Source of the DNA: Inonotus obliquus
Lineage: Eukaryota; Basidiomycota; Agaricomycetes; Hymenochaetales; Hymenochaetaceae
NCBI GenBank assembly: GCA_032164295.1
Contig: JAJHTX010000008.1
Span: forward strand, 186,001 to 250,000
Reading direction: 5' to 3'
Length of the DNA stretch: 64,000 nt
Position numbers and translations under genes: made by a program. Below the pieces are notes generated by a model. That model did not search any database. It was not told where the DNA came from and saw nothing but the letters and a program-made list of their open reading frames with translations. Below, piece by piece: positions 47,866 to 57,700 of this stretch (its first letter is position 1; each line of letters opens with the position of its first letter).

Positions 47866-48330
47866 ATAACCAACCTTCACACCCCTTTCACGTCAGGAAC
47901 AACAGCTTGTCCACCGAGCCTACCTCCAGTAACGAATTCGATAGACACACAATTAACCTCGTTTGCAAATGACGAAAGTTGGGCAGCCATGCTGTTCACG
48001 GTTTCCTTTAGGTCTAACATTTCACCTTGCACATCTACGTCGACAACCTTGGACAAGTTTCCATGAGCGACAGCCTTTGTGACTCTTGAAATTGAACGCA
48101 CTCGGTTAGTGAGGTTGCTTGCCATTTTCTACGCGACCCCGGTGAGTACCATAGTCGCGAATAGGTTCTTCAAATAGAACACTTACGTTCACATGCGAAT
48201 CAAGTCTGTCCAAATGCCCTAAACGCCTTCAACACGAGCCTGTCCACCGAGGATGTATACCGAACGTAATCTCTCCATGCTTGGAGAGGTCTTCGAGGGC
48301 GACAGCTTTCGTGACCTGAGTTTGGGAAAG
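47866..48330 (-). pseudogene. Group III histidine kinase poly-HAMP fragment, copy 2
   Basis: On the minus strand: VTKAVALEDLSKHGE, LGGQARVEGV, a probable intron, then an open 82-codon stretch (48125-47877) with LTNRVRSISRVTKAVAHGNLSK, VDVDVQGEMLDLKETVN and LGGQAVVPDVKGV (parts quoted). These are successive HAMP units of a NIK1/OS-1-type osmosensing kinase. Neither kinase nor receiver domain is present, so it is a captured fragment. Confidence 0.78.
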
Positions 48331-48721
48331 TCCAATATCATATATCTCAGAGATGGATACGAAAACAATGTGTCGGGAAAGGTCGAGTTACCCGCCCTGG
48401 ACAAAAACATCGGTGAGTTCTATTATGGTCAACGGAGGTAGTGAACTCAAAATATCTCCCTTGAGCTCGCATCCAGTATCCTCAACAAAAAAAATCCCAA
48501 CGAGGGAAGTTTTAGCTTACGTATCGAGATTGATTGTCAATGTCCAAGTTGCGAAAGCTGCTTTACATAATTTGAAGGCTTGAGAGAAGGACCAGAAGGT
48601 GTTCGTCACGTGGACGAGTTAGAACTTGGCAGATAAAGGGATAGAGCGTGGGGGGAATATACCCAAAGCTCAAGGCGGAGCTTGAAACACATCTTGTGGC
48701 CGATGAACCACACTTCAAAAG
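48331..48721. other. Flank left of the hAT element
   Basis: No gene recognised. 48640-48721 should be the original far-upstream sequence of gene F, cut off by the hAT insertion (the left target duplication is 48714-48721). Confidence 0.4.
48714..48721 (+). repeat. hAT target-site duplication, left
   Basis: TTCAAAAG, identical to 50601-50608. The pair exactly brackets the element at 48722-50600. Confidence 0.9.
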
Positions 48722-50600
48722 TAGGGTTCCGCAGCATACGTATACAGATACGCGCGTAAAGACAAGACACAGTACGGATTACGATCTGTGCTTTACACTC
48801 CGTATTTTTTATTTTGGGGTGAGCTACGGAAACGCACTGGGAGTATACGGCAATACGCCGTATATACGACACCAAGAAGGAAGTACACAATATGATAACA
48901 AGAAATACAAGAGATACTTTAAGAAGTGTGTGATCTGTCTTTCGAACGTAGCCATTGTTTCACCAGCATAAGGGTTGTGATGGTCTCTGACCCCAGACGG
49001 GCACGGCGGAGTGCAATAGTATCTCTGCCTCCTGAGAATACACGTTCTACGGCGACTGAGGAGCCTGCAAAGATCATCAATTACATATCATTATGTCAAG
49101 AAGAAAGTTTTCAACTCGCCTGGAATGGCATGGATCTCACATGCAAACTTTGACAAGTGAGGAAACTGAGCACGGCGTGCAGACCACCATGAAATTGGTT
49201 CTCCAACATCCCAAGACTTTTCGCGTTTCATACTGAAGTAAGTGGCGAGTTCGTCTAATGGACTGGTATCCTCCTCACTACCATGAAAGCAAATATCATG
49301 CTCTTGGACGGGGATAGGGCATCATTGTTTTGGACAGGATCCATGTTTGCACCCTTGGCGATTACAACGTTTCGATGGCTCTGGTCTTTTTCTGAAGTAC
49401 TTGAAGGATATTGAGCTGCAAAGCGATGTTCAAGTGACGACCTTGAGTCTTCAACAAGTCGAAGCAAGCATAAAATCGATCAACTGTACATTCAGGACAC
49501 ATAGGTTGATTAATTGAGTACTTACCTTCTGTATCCTCTTGACCTTTCTTGCAACTGTCATTCTTGGTAAATCGAGACTATCCTAAAAAAATTACAATTA
49601 AATAGAGAATTAGAAGGAAACAAAAAGTACGCACCTGTGAAGTGTCATCTGGTTCTTCACCGTCCTCGCTAACATCACAAGAGACCACATCTGGGTTGAA
49701 CTCTGTGTTGCAGCCACTGTTCCGAGATTCATCAGCGCCGTCCTCCACATCAGATAGAACTTCAAAGCGGTTCGAAGTTTGTATCTTGCTCGGTCCAGTA
49801 GGTTGGTCGACTCCACGAAGCTTGAATGAGAGAATACAAGGGCGTTTTCAAGAGACGATGTTACTTTCATCAACCTCATCGCGGTTTCGACGTTTTGCGT
49901 GAGAGACTTGTTATAATCCATCGTTGCTCATTGTAAAGACCAAGCAGCAAGTGAAGAGAAGTGTCGAACTATTCAATTCCAATATGTCCTTGAATACCCA
50001 CACTAATACTGTATAAGTACCTAAAAATATTGTTTTTTGACCGAGGCTCGTGTTCTGCAATGCGACGTGCATTGTGTCTCTCCAAGACTCATGTTCTGCC
50101 ACGCAATATGCTATGAGCATCCACTTCATGTGGACTGTATGATGTGAGTATGCACCTCCCAGCTACATATATCAATACCCCTTACCACCGAAGACTGGGT
50201 CTGCAACGTGCAATCAGGATGACCAGAAGATAATGATGTGAACGCGGCGTGATAGATACCTGATCTTCAATGTGGAGTGATATCAGTAAAACAACATCCA
50301 TTCTGTTCAATAAACAAGCTACTACTTACCTGTTGAGAGTGACCCTAGCCTTGCGGACACGCCAACAAGGCGAACGAGCATGTCATGGACACAGCTGATC
50401 GCGCAGCTGATCACTAGCACATGACCGTATGTCGTATAGGTCGTATGCGGTCGTTTACATCCAAATTTGGATTTCTTGATGCGGAACATGGACCGTGCAA
50501 TACAGGTCCGTAAAGTAAGTCCTATTCCTCCATACGATTACAGAGCGTTCCGTATACGTACGGCCCATTTCCGTACTTTACGCTACACTGCGGAACCCTA
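48722..50600. mobile_element. hAT element, 1879 bp, degenerate
   Basis: Termini TAGGGTTCCGCAG and CTGCGGAACCCTA are perfect inverted repeats. Flanking TTCAAAAG on both sides is a perfect 8-bp target duplication, diagnostic of hAT insertion. Subterminal zones are rich in CGTATAC/CCGTAC motifs. The minus strand keeps a hAT C-terminal dimerisation domain, but the N-terminal and RNase H-like catalytic parts are missing or unrecognisable, so it depends on another copy. It is inserted in the promoter block of gene F. Confidence 0.88.
48919..49262 (-). pseudogene. hAT transposase dimerisation domain remnant
   Basis: The minus strand reads ELATYFSMKR, WWSARRAQFPHLSKFACEIHAIPG (parts) and, after an intron of GC-AG type (about 49065-49118), SSVAVERVFSGGRDTIALRR followed by SETITTLMLVKQWL and a stop at 48919. 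This is the hATC dimerisation signature (PG-SS-ERVFS-G, LVK-WL). Frames further upstream on the same strand (49255-49921) are open in places but not recognisable. Confidence 0.8.
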
Positions 50601-50650
50601 TTCAAAAGGCCGGAACATTCATCCACATTGCTTGTTCCCAACCACAACTG
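50601..50650 (+). promoter_or_regulatory. Family promoter block of gene F, split by the hAT insertion
   Basis: TTCAAAAGGCCGGAACATTC (the first 8 bases are the right target duplication), ATCCACA, then CAACCACAAC near 50639-50648, about 90 bp before the ATG at 50737. The duplication regenerated the TTCAAAAG element, so the core is intact while everything further upstream was displaced by 1.9 kb. Confidence 0.6.
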
Positions 50651-50684
50651 ACACCAATCGTACATATAGTCGCTGAGACAAATT

Positions 50685-50697
50685 CCCCCCCCCCCCC
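50685..50697 (+). repeat. Poly-C run in the 5' region of gene F
   Basis: About 13 consecutive C residues followed by a short T run, between the promoter block and the ATG. Absent from the other family members. Confidence 0.8.
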
Positions 50698-50736
50698 TTT
50701 TTGTAATACCAATCCACAGCACGCTGTCTATCGAAC

Positions 50737-51447
50737 ATGTCAAAGCTGCGTCGGGTATTAGTCAGGATGAACTCCAACCTCGCACAGAACATGGCCGAAT
50801 TGGCCTGTTCGAGCTATAGCAAAACATCAGAGGATACCATCATCCGTAAGGACGAGCTTCAAGGCTCCGCTAGTGTTGGCGCCCCCGCTCAAAGCACTGG
50901 CGTGGAAACCGACGGTGGCCTGAAAGCTACAATCCCTAGAGATGACAAGACCTTGATGAATCCCTCATCAGAGGCCCCCAAAGCCAGAAATATCCATCAT
51001 AGGGATGGAACAGGATTGAATGGTAAGTATGCAACTTCTGATGCGCCGGTAATGGTCATGGAACGTTTCTCCCAGGCCAATCAGAGTCACCTGACCGACA
51101 GGCCACAATGGTTCTGGGTCGTAGTAGTAACAACAAAGCACAAAGCAAAGGTGAGAATTACAGCAGTACCTTGCAGCAATCAAATTGCAGCTGATAATGG
51201 GGTGTTTATAGAATTTTCCAGATCGGCAGGAGAGCCGTCAATTGTAACAGGTCGGCCGAATAAAAGACACGGCAGTAATGGCTGGACTCACCGGAAGTGT
51301 AAGGCCGCTCCAAGGAAAAGGACTACTCTAGATACGAAAAGAACGGATACCGGCCCAGCGGATGCCCCGCAGGTGTCTTCGCAAGGTGCAGACGATGTCG
51401 TGCTGGGATGGTATTGGCTGTTGAATAACCAAGTACACTCCCACTGA
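50737..51447 (+). CDS. Three-exon basic protein family, member F (198 aa)
   Basis: Exons 50737-51022, 51076-51150 and 51212-51447 give 198 codons with two phase-1 introns and a 75-nt middle exon, exactly the plan of copies A-C. Exon 1 length (286 nt) equals that of gene D and shares IIRKD and GSA segments with it. Exon 3 has NGWTHRKCKA, matching GWTHRKQKN of A-C, but is shorter and lacks the HHERINQF helix. The introns happen to be stop-free, so an unspliced 236-codon frame also exists; the spliced model is preferred because it restores family alignment. No known domain. Confidence 0.68.
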   Translation: MSKLRRVLVRMNSNLAQNMAELACSSYSKTSEDTIIRKDELQGSASVGAPAQSTGVETDGGLKATIPRDDKTLMNPSSEAPKARNIHHRDGTGLNGKYATSDAPVMVMERFSQANQSHLTDRPQWFWVVVVTTKHKAKVRITAVPCSNQIAADNGVFIEFSRSAGEPSIVTGRPNKRHGSNGWTHRKCKAAPRKRTTLDTKRTDTGPADAPQVSSQGADDVVLGWYWLLNNQVHSH

Positions 51448-52144
51448 GTCAACCGGTCTAATTATCTAGGCGGGTAGTCTTCCCAGTTGTTCGTTGAAGC
51501 TATGGGCAACTTGTTGTAGTTGGAGGGTTGAGGGACTCGAGTTCGAGTAGAGATGTAGAGTGAGTGAGAGATGGGTCTTTATCCAATTCTCTTGAAAGCG
51601 AGTGATAGGTCACCATGGGTGAGGAGCAATTAAATTGTCCACACCGAGGTAGGCAATGACAAACTATGCAGAATAGATGTCAATGTCTAGAGGGACACAC
51701 ACATTCGAAGTCTCGAGTTATTAGATATTGACTTTGAGAGGGGTTTATCACCAATGTCCAATTGGAACAGAGGCAATACAATACCTTTGACTAGTACCAA
51801 ACTAGTCCTTGAGCAATGCAGTTACCCAGTCTTGAGCTGTGGTCAACTGTATGCGACGAAACCTTGACTTGACTTGACTTGCAAATAGTGTGACAAGGGG
51901 TCACAGAGTGATGTGAGCTTGTCTTGTTCTGGGGGAAACTTGTGCTTGTGAGTTATTCTCTGATGAGTTATTCTATGCTCCTCTGGGGGGCTACATGCTG
52001 GTCCTTAAATACTAATTCCAAGACCAATTTACATAATCCACAGCATAAGCTAAAAATAGATCTGCATCAACCACATCATCAAAATTTGATGTCTCCTTCC
52101 AAAGCTATGCATCAAATACTCCAAATCAAGTGATATGTATCAAT
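51448..52144. other. Intergenic, no gene
   Basis: 3' flank of gene F grading into AT-rich sequence before the minisatellite. A short CTTGA repeat lies near 51866. No reading frame of interest. Confidence 0.4.
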
Positions 52145-52345
52145 GCATCAATGAGTTATTTGATGAATGATGCGCATCAATGAATTACTTGATGAATGAT
52201 GTGCATCAATGCATGACTTGATCAATGCTGTGCATCAATGAATTACTTGATAGATGCTGTGCATCAATGAGTTATTTGATGAATGATGCGCATCAATGAG
52301 TTACTTGATGAATGATGTGCCATCAATGAATCAATTGATGAGTCC
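52145..52345. repeat. 29-bp minisatellite, seven units
   Basis: Units start at 52145, 52174, 52203, 52232, 52261, 52290 and 52319. The consensus runs from GCATCAATGA through TTACTTGATG to AATGATGT with a few substitutions per unit. Noncoding. Confidence 0.9.
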
Positions 52346-52389
52346 AGAATATGGTTTAAGGTGATGACCTGATTGATGATCTAATCGAT

Positions 52390-52530
52390 GACTTGATAAA
52401 TGACCTAATGAATGATATAATTGATGACCTAATGGATGAGATAATCGATGACCTGATGGATGATATAATTGATTACTTGATGGATGATATAATTGATGAC
52501 CTGATGAATGATATAATCAATTACCCGATT
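52390..52530. repeat. 24-bp minisatellite, about six units
   Basis: Units start near 52390, 52414, 52438, 52462, 52486 and 52510; the core is GATATAATTGATGACCTGAT. Because 24 is a multiple of three, one frame reads an 8-residue repeat (DLMDDIID). The frame has no relatives I know and is probably fortuitous. Confidence 0.85.
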
Positions 52531-52974
52531 TGGGCTTATTTGGTTTTTGGTATCTGGACTATGGTCTTTGGTTTTTCCAGAGCGATGGATCAGATGGCTT
52601 CTCAGATAAGATCAAATGAATGGTGCAACCGGTGGTTCTTGAACCTTCATTTCTGCTTCTAGAGCGTGACCATATAAAGAATGGTTTGTTTATCTATCAC
52701 CGCTCGAGTTCCTTTTCTGCAATTCTTTGTTCTAATGCCACCTTCACGACTTTGTACACGACTTCACCATCTGCTCTGCCATGCTTCTGAACTTCTCAGG
52801 CTGGTTTTTGTGTATCGTCGCACTTCCTCTAACCCGATTCAGTGAGTTACTTTCTCGACACTTTGCGATCTTTATGCTTAATAGCACAAAGAGTGTTTGT
52901 GGAGACGACTATAATGATCGAGGAGGAGTGGGTTGAGTGGGTACCAGTGCTTGTTACTAGACGAGTTGTGCTCA
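52531..52974. other. Intergenic, no confirmed gene
   Basis: A small frame from an ATG near 52781 starts with a hydrophobic stretch (MLLNFSGWFLCIVALPL) and could splice at a GTGAGT just after. No continuation could be established. Confidence 0.35.
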
Positions 52975-53692
52975 ATGCTTGATAGTAAGCTTGGCACTTT
53001 CCATCGGCTATCGATTTACTAACTTGTGTGTAGAATTACAAGTTACTGCGACGTCCGATGTTTCTTGTTTATCCTTTCTGATGTCCTGCTATGTTCTTGC
53101 TTCCGATAGTGTAAAGCATGCCAATATTACAATTGTTTATGTCCAGGCAATATCCTGGCCTGACAATGAGACGGCACGAAAGGAGGAAAGCAGCACGGAA
53201 GTATCGACGTCTCCAGAAAATGTACAACGGTCGAGTCGAGTCAAGCGGCCAACTTTAAAGGCCGTTGCGGCAATGTGCTCGACACAAGACCGTGTCAGTA
53301 TTAATGAGAAGAATGACGCAGATAACAAAGTCGATGTACCTCAAGGTACGAAGACCTGTGGACTGAAGTGCAAGCGGGACGAGCAGGATTCGGATCTTTC
53401 AGAGGGCACGGACAGGTCTACTCACCAACGGTTGAGAAGCCACCTCCACCTGGAGCTACCAACCGCCTGCACAGATGAGAAGGTCGTAAATGCCCCCTGC
53501 ATTCAAACCCTTATCTACGCCGCGATGTGGGTGGGGAGACACGCTGATCCTGAACCAGAAACTAGGACAAATGTTTCGGTACCAGTTTCCGATAGCCGAC
53601 TAACGCTCAGGGAGGAGTGGAAGTTGGAACAATTGAGCGAAATAGCTCCTACCCACGAAAGGCTACAATGTACCTCAACTTCGCGCCTCTAA
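52975..53692 (+). pseudogene. Gene G: 3' exon of the three-exon family, type D
   Basis: From about 53147 to 53692 the frame encodes RSSRVKRPTLKAVAA, CGLKCKRDEQDSDLSEGTD and SRLTLREEWKLEQL, aligning with RRSHRVRRPTQRYIAAT, GSLKRKRSDSS and ISLREEVPAM of gene D's exon 3. Upstream, a short ATG exon (52975-52984) can splice over a GTAAGC...TGTGTAG intron with a TACTAAC branch site to 53034, staying in frame. No family first or middle exon and no promoter block were found upstream, so this is either a new gene built on an old exon or a 5'-truncated pseudogene. The copia element is inserted 230 bp downstream. Confidence 0.5.
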
Positions 53693-53922
53693 GTCCGCTA
53701 GCTCGCTGGCAACCACTTTCAAGCTTTTAGCGTTTCAGTGCAATCGATGGAAGGTTTTCTTTCGAGCCAATGGACTGGGTATCCGCAGGCATGAGTCTCG
53801 TTTTCTAACGGGACAAGCATTTCTGGACTTGTACGTATCTTCTCTATCTTCCTCGCCACTCTTTACTCTCACTTCGCCTGTTGGCAGCAGATCAAGTTTA
53901 TCCGTACCGCTCAGTGATAACA

Positions 53923-54392
53923 TGTCAGAATGGCGCAATAAATGTAAATTCCTTATCTTTGACCTTATGACCTATTCCTCATCATTCCGTTATTGTTGCG
54001 TTTGTATTGTTTCATTACATTTCATCTTGTTACAATTGCGTGTTCTCGCGCGATATAGTGGACACCTGTTTTCACGCCCCCACGTGTTTCTGTCTATATA
54101 AGACCTTCCCTTTCACACTGACACCTTCAGGACGAGAGTCTGAAGTGTCTGTGTGAGTACAATCCCTCTTCATTGTTATTGTACTTGTATACTGATCTGT
54201 ACACTTAACCTAGTAATCATTGTGATTGCTAGGTATGTTAAATATATAGGACGAGAGTCTGAAGTGTCTGTTAATCATTGTGATTGCTAGCTCGTCCCAC
54301 AACTGTGTGCATTTGCGTTATCGCTGCCGCTGCTCAAGCCAAGTCGAGTTGAGATTACTCCTCCTTGGTCTTACTTGCCATTTGATTTAATA
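53923..54392 (+). repeat. 5' LTR
   Basis: Begins TGTCAGAATGG and ends TTTGATTTAATA. It holds a CACGTG E-box (54081), TATATAAG (54095) and, downstream of it, two copies of GGACGAGAGTCTGAAGTGTC (54130 and 54249) and of TAATCATTGTGATTGCTAG (54214 and 54272). The TATA box is the likely promoter; the duplicated part would fall in the transcribed R-U5 region. Confidence 0.95.
54095..54102 (+). promoter_or_regulatory. LTR TATA box
   Basis: TATATAAG in the 5' LTR, 14 bp after a CACGTG. It is repeated at the same place in the 3' LTR. Confidence 0.6.
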
Positions 54393-54403
54393 GGTTATGA
54401 GCC
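54393..54403 (+). other. Primer-binding site, internal tRNA-iMet type
   Basis: GGTTATGAGCC directly abuts the 5' LTR. It is the complement of GGCTCATAACC, the anticodon stem-loop region of initiator tRNA-Met, as in Drosophila copia, where a 5' half-tRNA primes reverse transcription. It does not look like the complement of a tRNA 3' end. The match to this organism's own tRNA was not checked. Confidence 0.65.
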
Positions 54404-54711
54404 TTGAGCTCTAATCTCATTCGAATCTTTGCACCAGTTGGTTTATGCCATCGGCCCTACGTGGTTGGTCAAAGTACATCCACTACCAAACCCAGACACA
54501 TATACCTCCTACTCGAGTTCGATTTGCCAGTAGGACTTATCTCAATCAAACCGGTACACCCATACCTGATTGGTTCGATTGGAGAGAAAACAGAGCTACA
54601 CTAGGCTTAGCCCCTATCTTTGCTCTTGCATACGTTTATCAAATATCCCAACTCTTTGAGGATATACCTCATCTTGCAAACGTCCCTCATCATATCTATC
54701 GACCAATCATT

Positions 54712-57700
54712 ATGCCGTCCGCCGACGCTGTTGCCAAAATCTTCGCCGACGTCCCTAAGCTTAATGCTAGTGGTGACAACTATGTCATATTCAATGGCAA
54801 GATTCGTTTCGCTGCGATGTCATCAGGAGCTCTCAACCTCTTAACTGCTGCACCAGCTGCAGGACAAGCAGGAGCAGATGAGCAAGCCCTGGATCGAGCC
54901 GTCCTCAGTTCCATCATGATGAAGTTACCTGACTCAGTATTCATGAAGAACATGAACGTTACCCACACGCATGCATTAATGGCAAATCTTAAAACAACAT
55001 TTGACATCGTCACTGCGACAAATGAAGCCGTAACCGAGCGCGAGCTGTTTACACTCAAGTGCCAGGACCCAAACAAACTAGACAAACACCTGGACAAGAT
55101 GGTTGATCTCAAAGACAAGTTGGCTCGTATGGGAAACACCTCTATCGACGATAAGGCATTCGTCAATGCTATCATCACTGGCATACCTCAGGAGTACAAC
55201 CACATCGTTACTACGTTGCAAATGCAAAAACAAACCCTTGACATCACTGTCCCAGCAAATGCTCCACACCGTATGAGCTCAGTCGAGCTTATCAACAATC
55301 TTCGAGCTGATTTTCAGCGATATCAACTCACCCATCCTGGAAAAGGACAGAAGACTGAAAGTGCCAACTATGCGCAGTCGGGTAGAGGAAAGAACTTTAG
55401 AGGTCGTGGAAATGGACGTGGTCGAGGCCGTGGACGTGGTGGACGCTCAAATCAAGGAGACTGGAAAGGCAAGAAGAAGGAAACTGTTCCAGATGACGAA
55501 ACTGTATGTTACAAGTGCGGTGGCAAGGGTCACAAATCCCCTTCGTGCCCTTCAAAGAAGAAAACATACCAACGTCATGACGCATCATCTGCATCTGAGG
55601 ACAAGAAAACACCTCAGGCAAGCTCTTCGTCTACGAGTGCACCTCCTCAATATGCACCAAAGCCTGAACAGGCTACGTCCGCCTACATTGAAGAAGTCTT
55701 TGAAGATGCCTGGTATGGAGAAGCCATCGATTGCACCGATCTTGAGCACCAGGGGGAGAATGCTATGCAACTGTCATCAGTATACTGTGACATGTTCGAT
55801 TCTGGAGCTAGTCGTCATATGACACCGTCGAAGGAGCGCCTCACAAATTACAAAGAGGGCTCAGACATTATGATTCGAGCTGCGAACAAAGGCTTGTTCA
55901 AAGCAGTGGGTGAAGGTAGCATGACAATCAAGCTGCAACATAAAGGCGGTATTACCCATATGCGCCTGCGTAATGTTTTGTATGCCCCAGACATGCATGC
56001 GACGTTAATTTCGATCCCCAAACTATGCGAAGCAGGTTATGAATGCCTGTTCAAGAAGGATGCGCTCCACATCTTCAATCGTTCGAATGATGTTATTGGG
56101 ACCATTCCCTTAGACGACGGACTCTATCGAGTGTTCAAGGAAGTCAGTGCATGTGCTGCTGGCATTGATGGTCGAAAAATCTCCCTGTTCTCCTTACACA
56201 AACTGTTAGGACATGTCAACGTCGGATATCTGAAGAAGATGATTCGAGATGAAAAGTTGCCAGGACTCATGGTTGAGGACCCAAACGATGACTTTGAATG
56301 TCCAACATGCATGCGCGCCAAAGCCAGACGTGCTCCTATCTCAAAGGTCAGGCTTCAGGATGAGCCTGTACATGACTTCGGAGGAAAGATTCACCTAGAC
56401 GTTTGGGGACCTGCATCTGTGCGCACTATTAAAAATGCAAAATACGTGCTTACAATAATCGACGACGCTACTCGCTGGCTTGAAATGCCACTTATGGTTA
56501 CAAAAGGAGAATCATTTGCAAAGTACGTCGCCTTTGAAGCACGCCAACAGTTGCAGCATGGAGTCAAGATCAAGATCGTACACTCTGATCGAGGAGGAGA
56601 ATTTTTGTCGGACGATTTCAAAACCCACCTCGAGCGTCAAGGAACTCTGCAATGGCTCACTGTTCATGACACACCTGAACATAATGGTGTAGCAGAACGA
56701 GTTCACCTCACGATATTCAATGGTGTTCGAACAATTCTACTTGCATCTGGACTGCCCAAATGGTTATGGGGTTATGCACTGGACTACATTGTCTACGTCT
56801 ACAATCGCACCCCCAGACAAGCAATAGGAATGCTCTCACCATTTGAGAAGAGATTCGGTCACGTTCCAAACCTTTCAAATATGCATGAGTGGGGTCATCG
56901 AGTTTACATTATGACTACAGCAAATTCAAAACTCGAACCGCGCGCAGTTGAAGGACGCTGGCTTGGATTCGATCCAACATCTAATGGTCATCGGGTATAC
57001 TGGTCAAGTGAAAAGAAGATCACTGTCGAAAGGAACATCAACTTCTCTAAGACAGAGCTCGGGCTCGTTGAGGGGGAGTATGAAGATATAGACATTGGAC
57101 CAATTTTCGACGAACCCGAACCCACTACATCAAAGCGACCATTATCACCTGCTCAAAGTGAGCATGAAGCCAAGCGTCAGCGCACTCGGTCCCCATCTCT
57201 AGAAGAAGGAGAAATACGTGAGGAAGTCTACGAACCTGTCGATCCAAGCATAGTAACTGGAAAGCGCAAGCGAACACCTACCTGGAAGATTCGTGAAGCA
57301 AACCATGCATATCCAAGCGTACCTATCGTTCGAGCCATGAGCGAAATAAATGATCATGAAGCAGCAATGGTAGCTCAGTTCGAGTCGAAGGACCCTGTAA
57401 CGTTATCAGAAGCTCAAAAGAGTGGAAACTGGCTAGACTGGTATGCGGCAATGGAGGATGAAATTAGACGTCTTCAAGCTAGAGACTCCTGGTCAATCGT
57501 CGATTACCCTAGCAACACAAATGTTGTTGGAAGCAAGTGGGTTTACAGAACGAAACGAGATGCGCAAGGAAATCTGACTAGTCACAGAGCTAGACTGGTG
57601 GCACAAGGATTCACTCAAGTTGATGGAGTCGATTACTTCTCAGACGACACCTATGCATCGGTGGTCAATCCTGCAGCCATGCGAATGATCCTCACTATCG

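Larger units (their letters stand above)
47495..48330. repeat. Second copy of the deubiquitinase/histidine-kinase fragment cassette
   Basis: It matches 3515-4125 in the same orientation with scattered differences, then continues about 200 bp further into the histidine-kinase fragment than copy 1 does. The hAT-like termini and GGTCC-rich zones of copy 1 are absent here. Its two components are listed separately. Confidence 0.8.

Noticed and set aside
52145..52345. CRISPR-like array
   Set aside because: The 29-bp periodicity recalls CRISPR repeats, but units abut directly with no spacers, and this is a eukaryotic genome.
52393..52662. Open frame with DLMDDIID repeats as a gene
   Set aside because: It is generated by the 24-bp minisatellite, whose length is a multiple of three, and has no promoter, splice structure or relatives.
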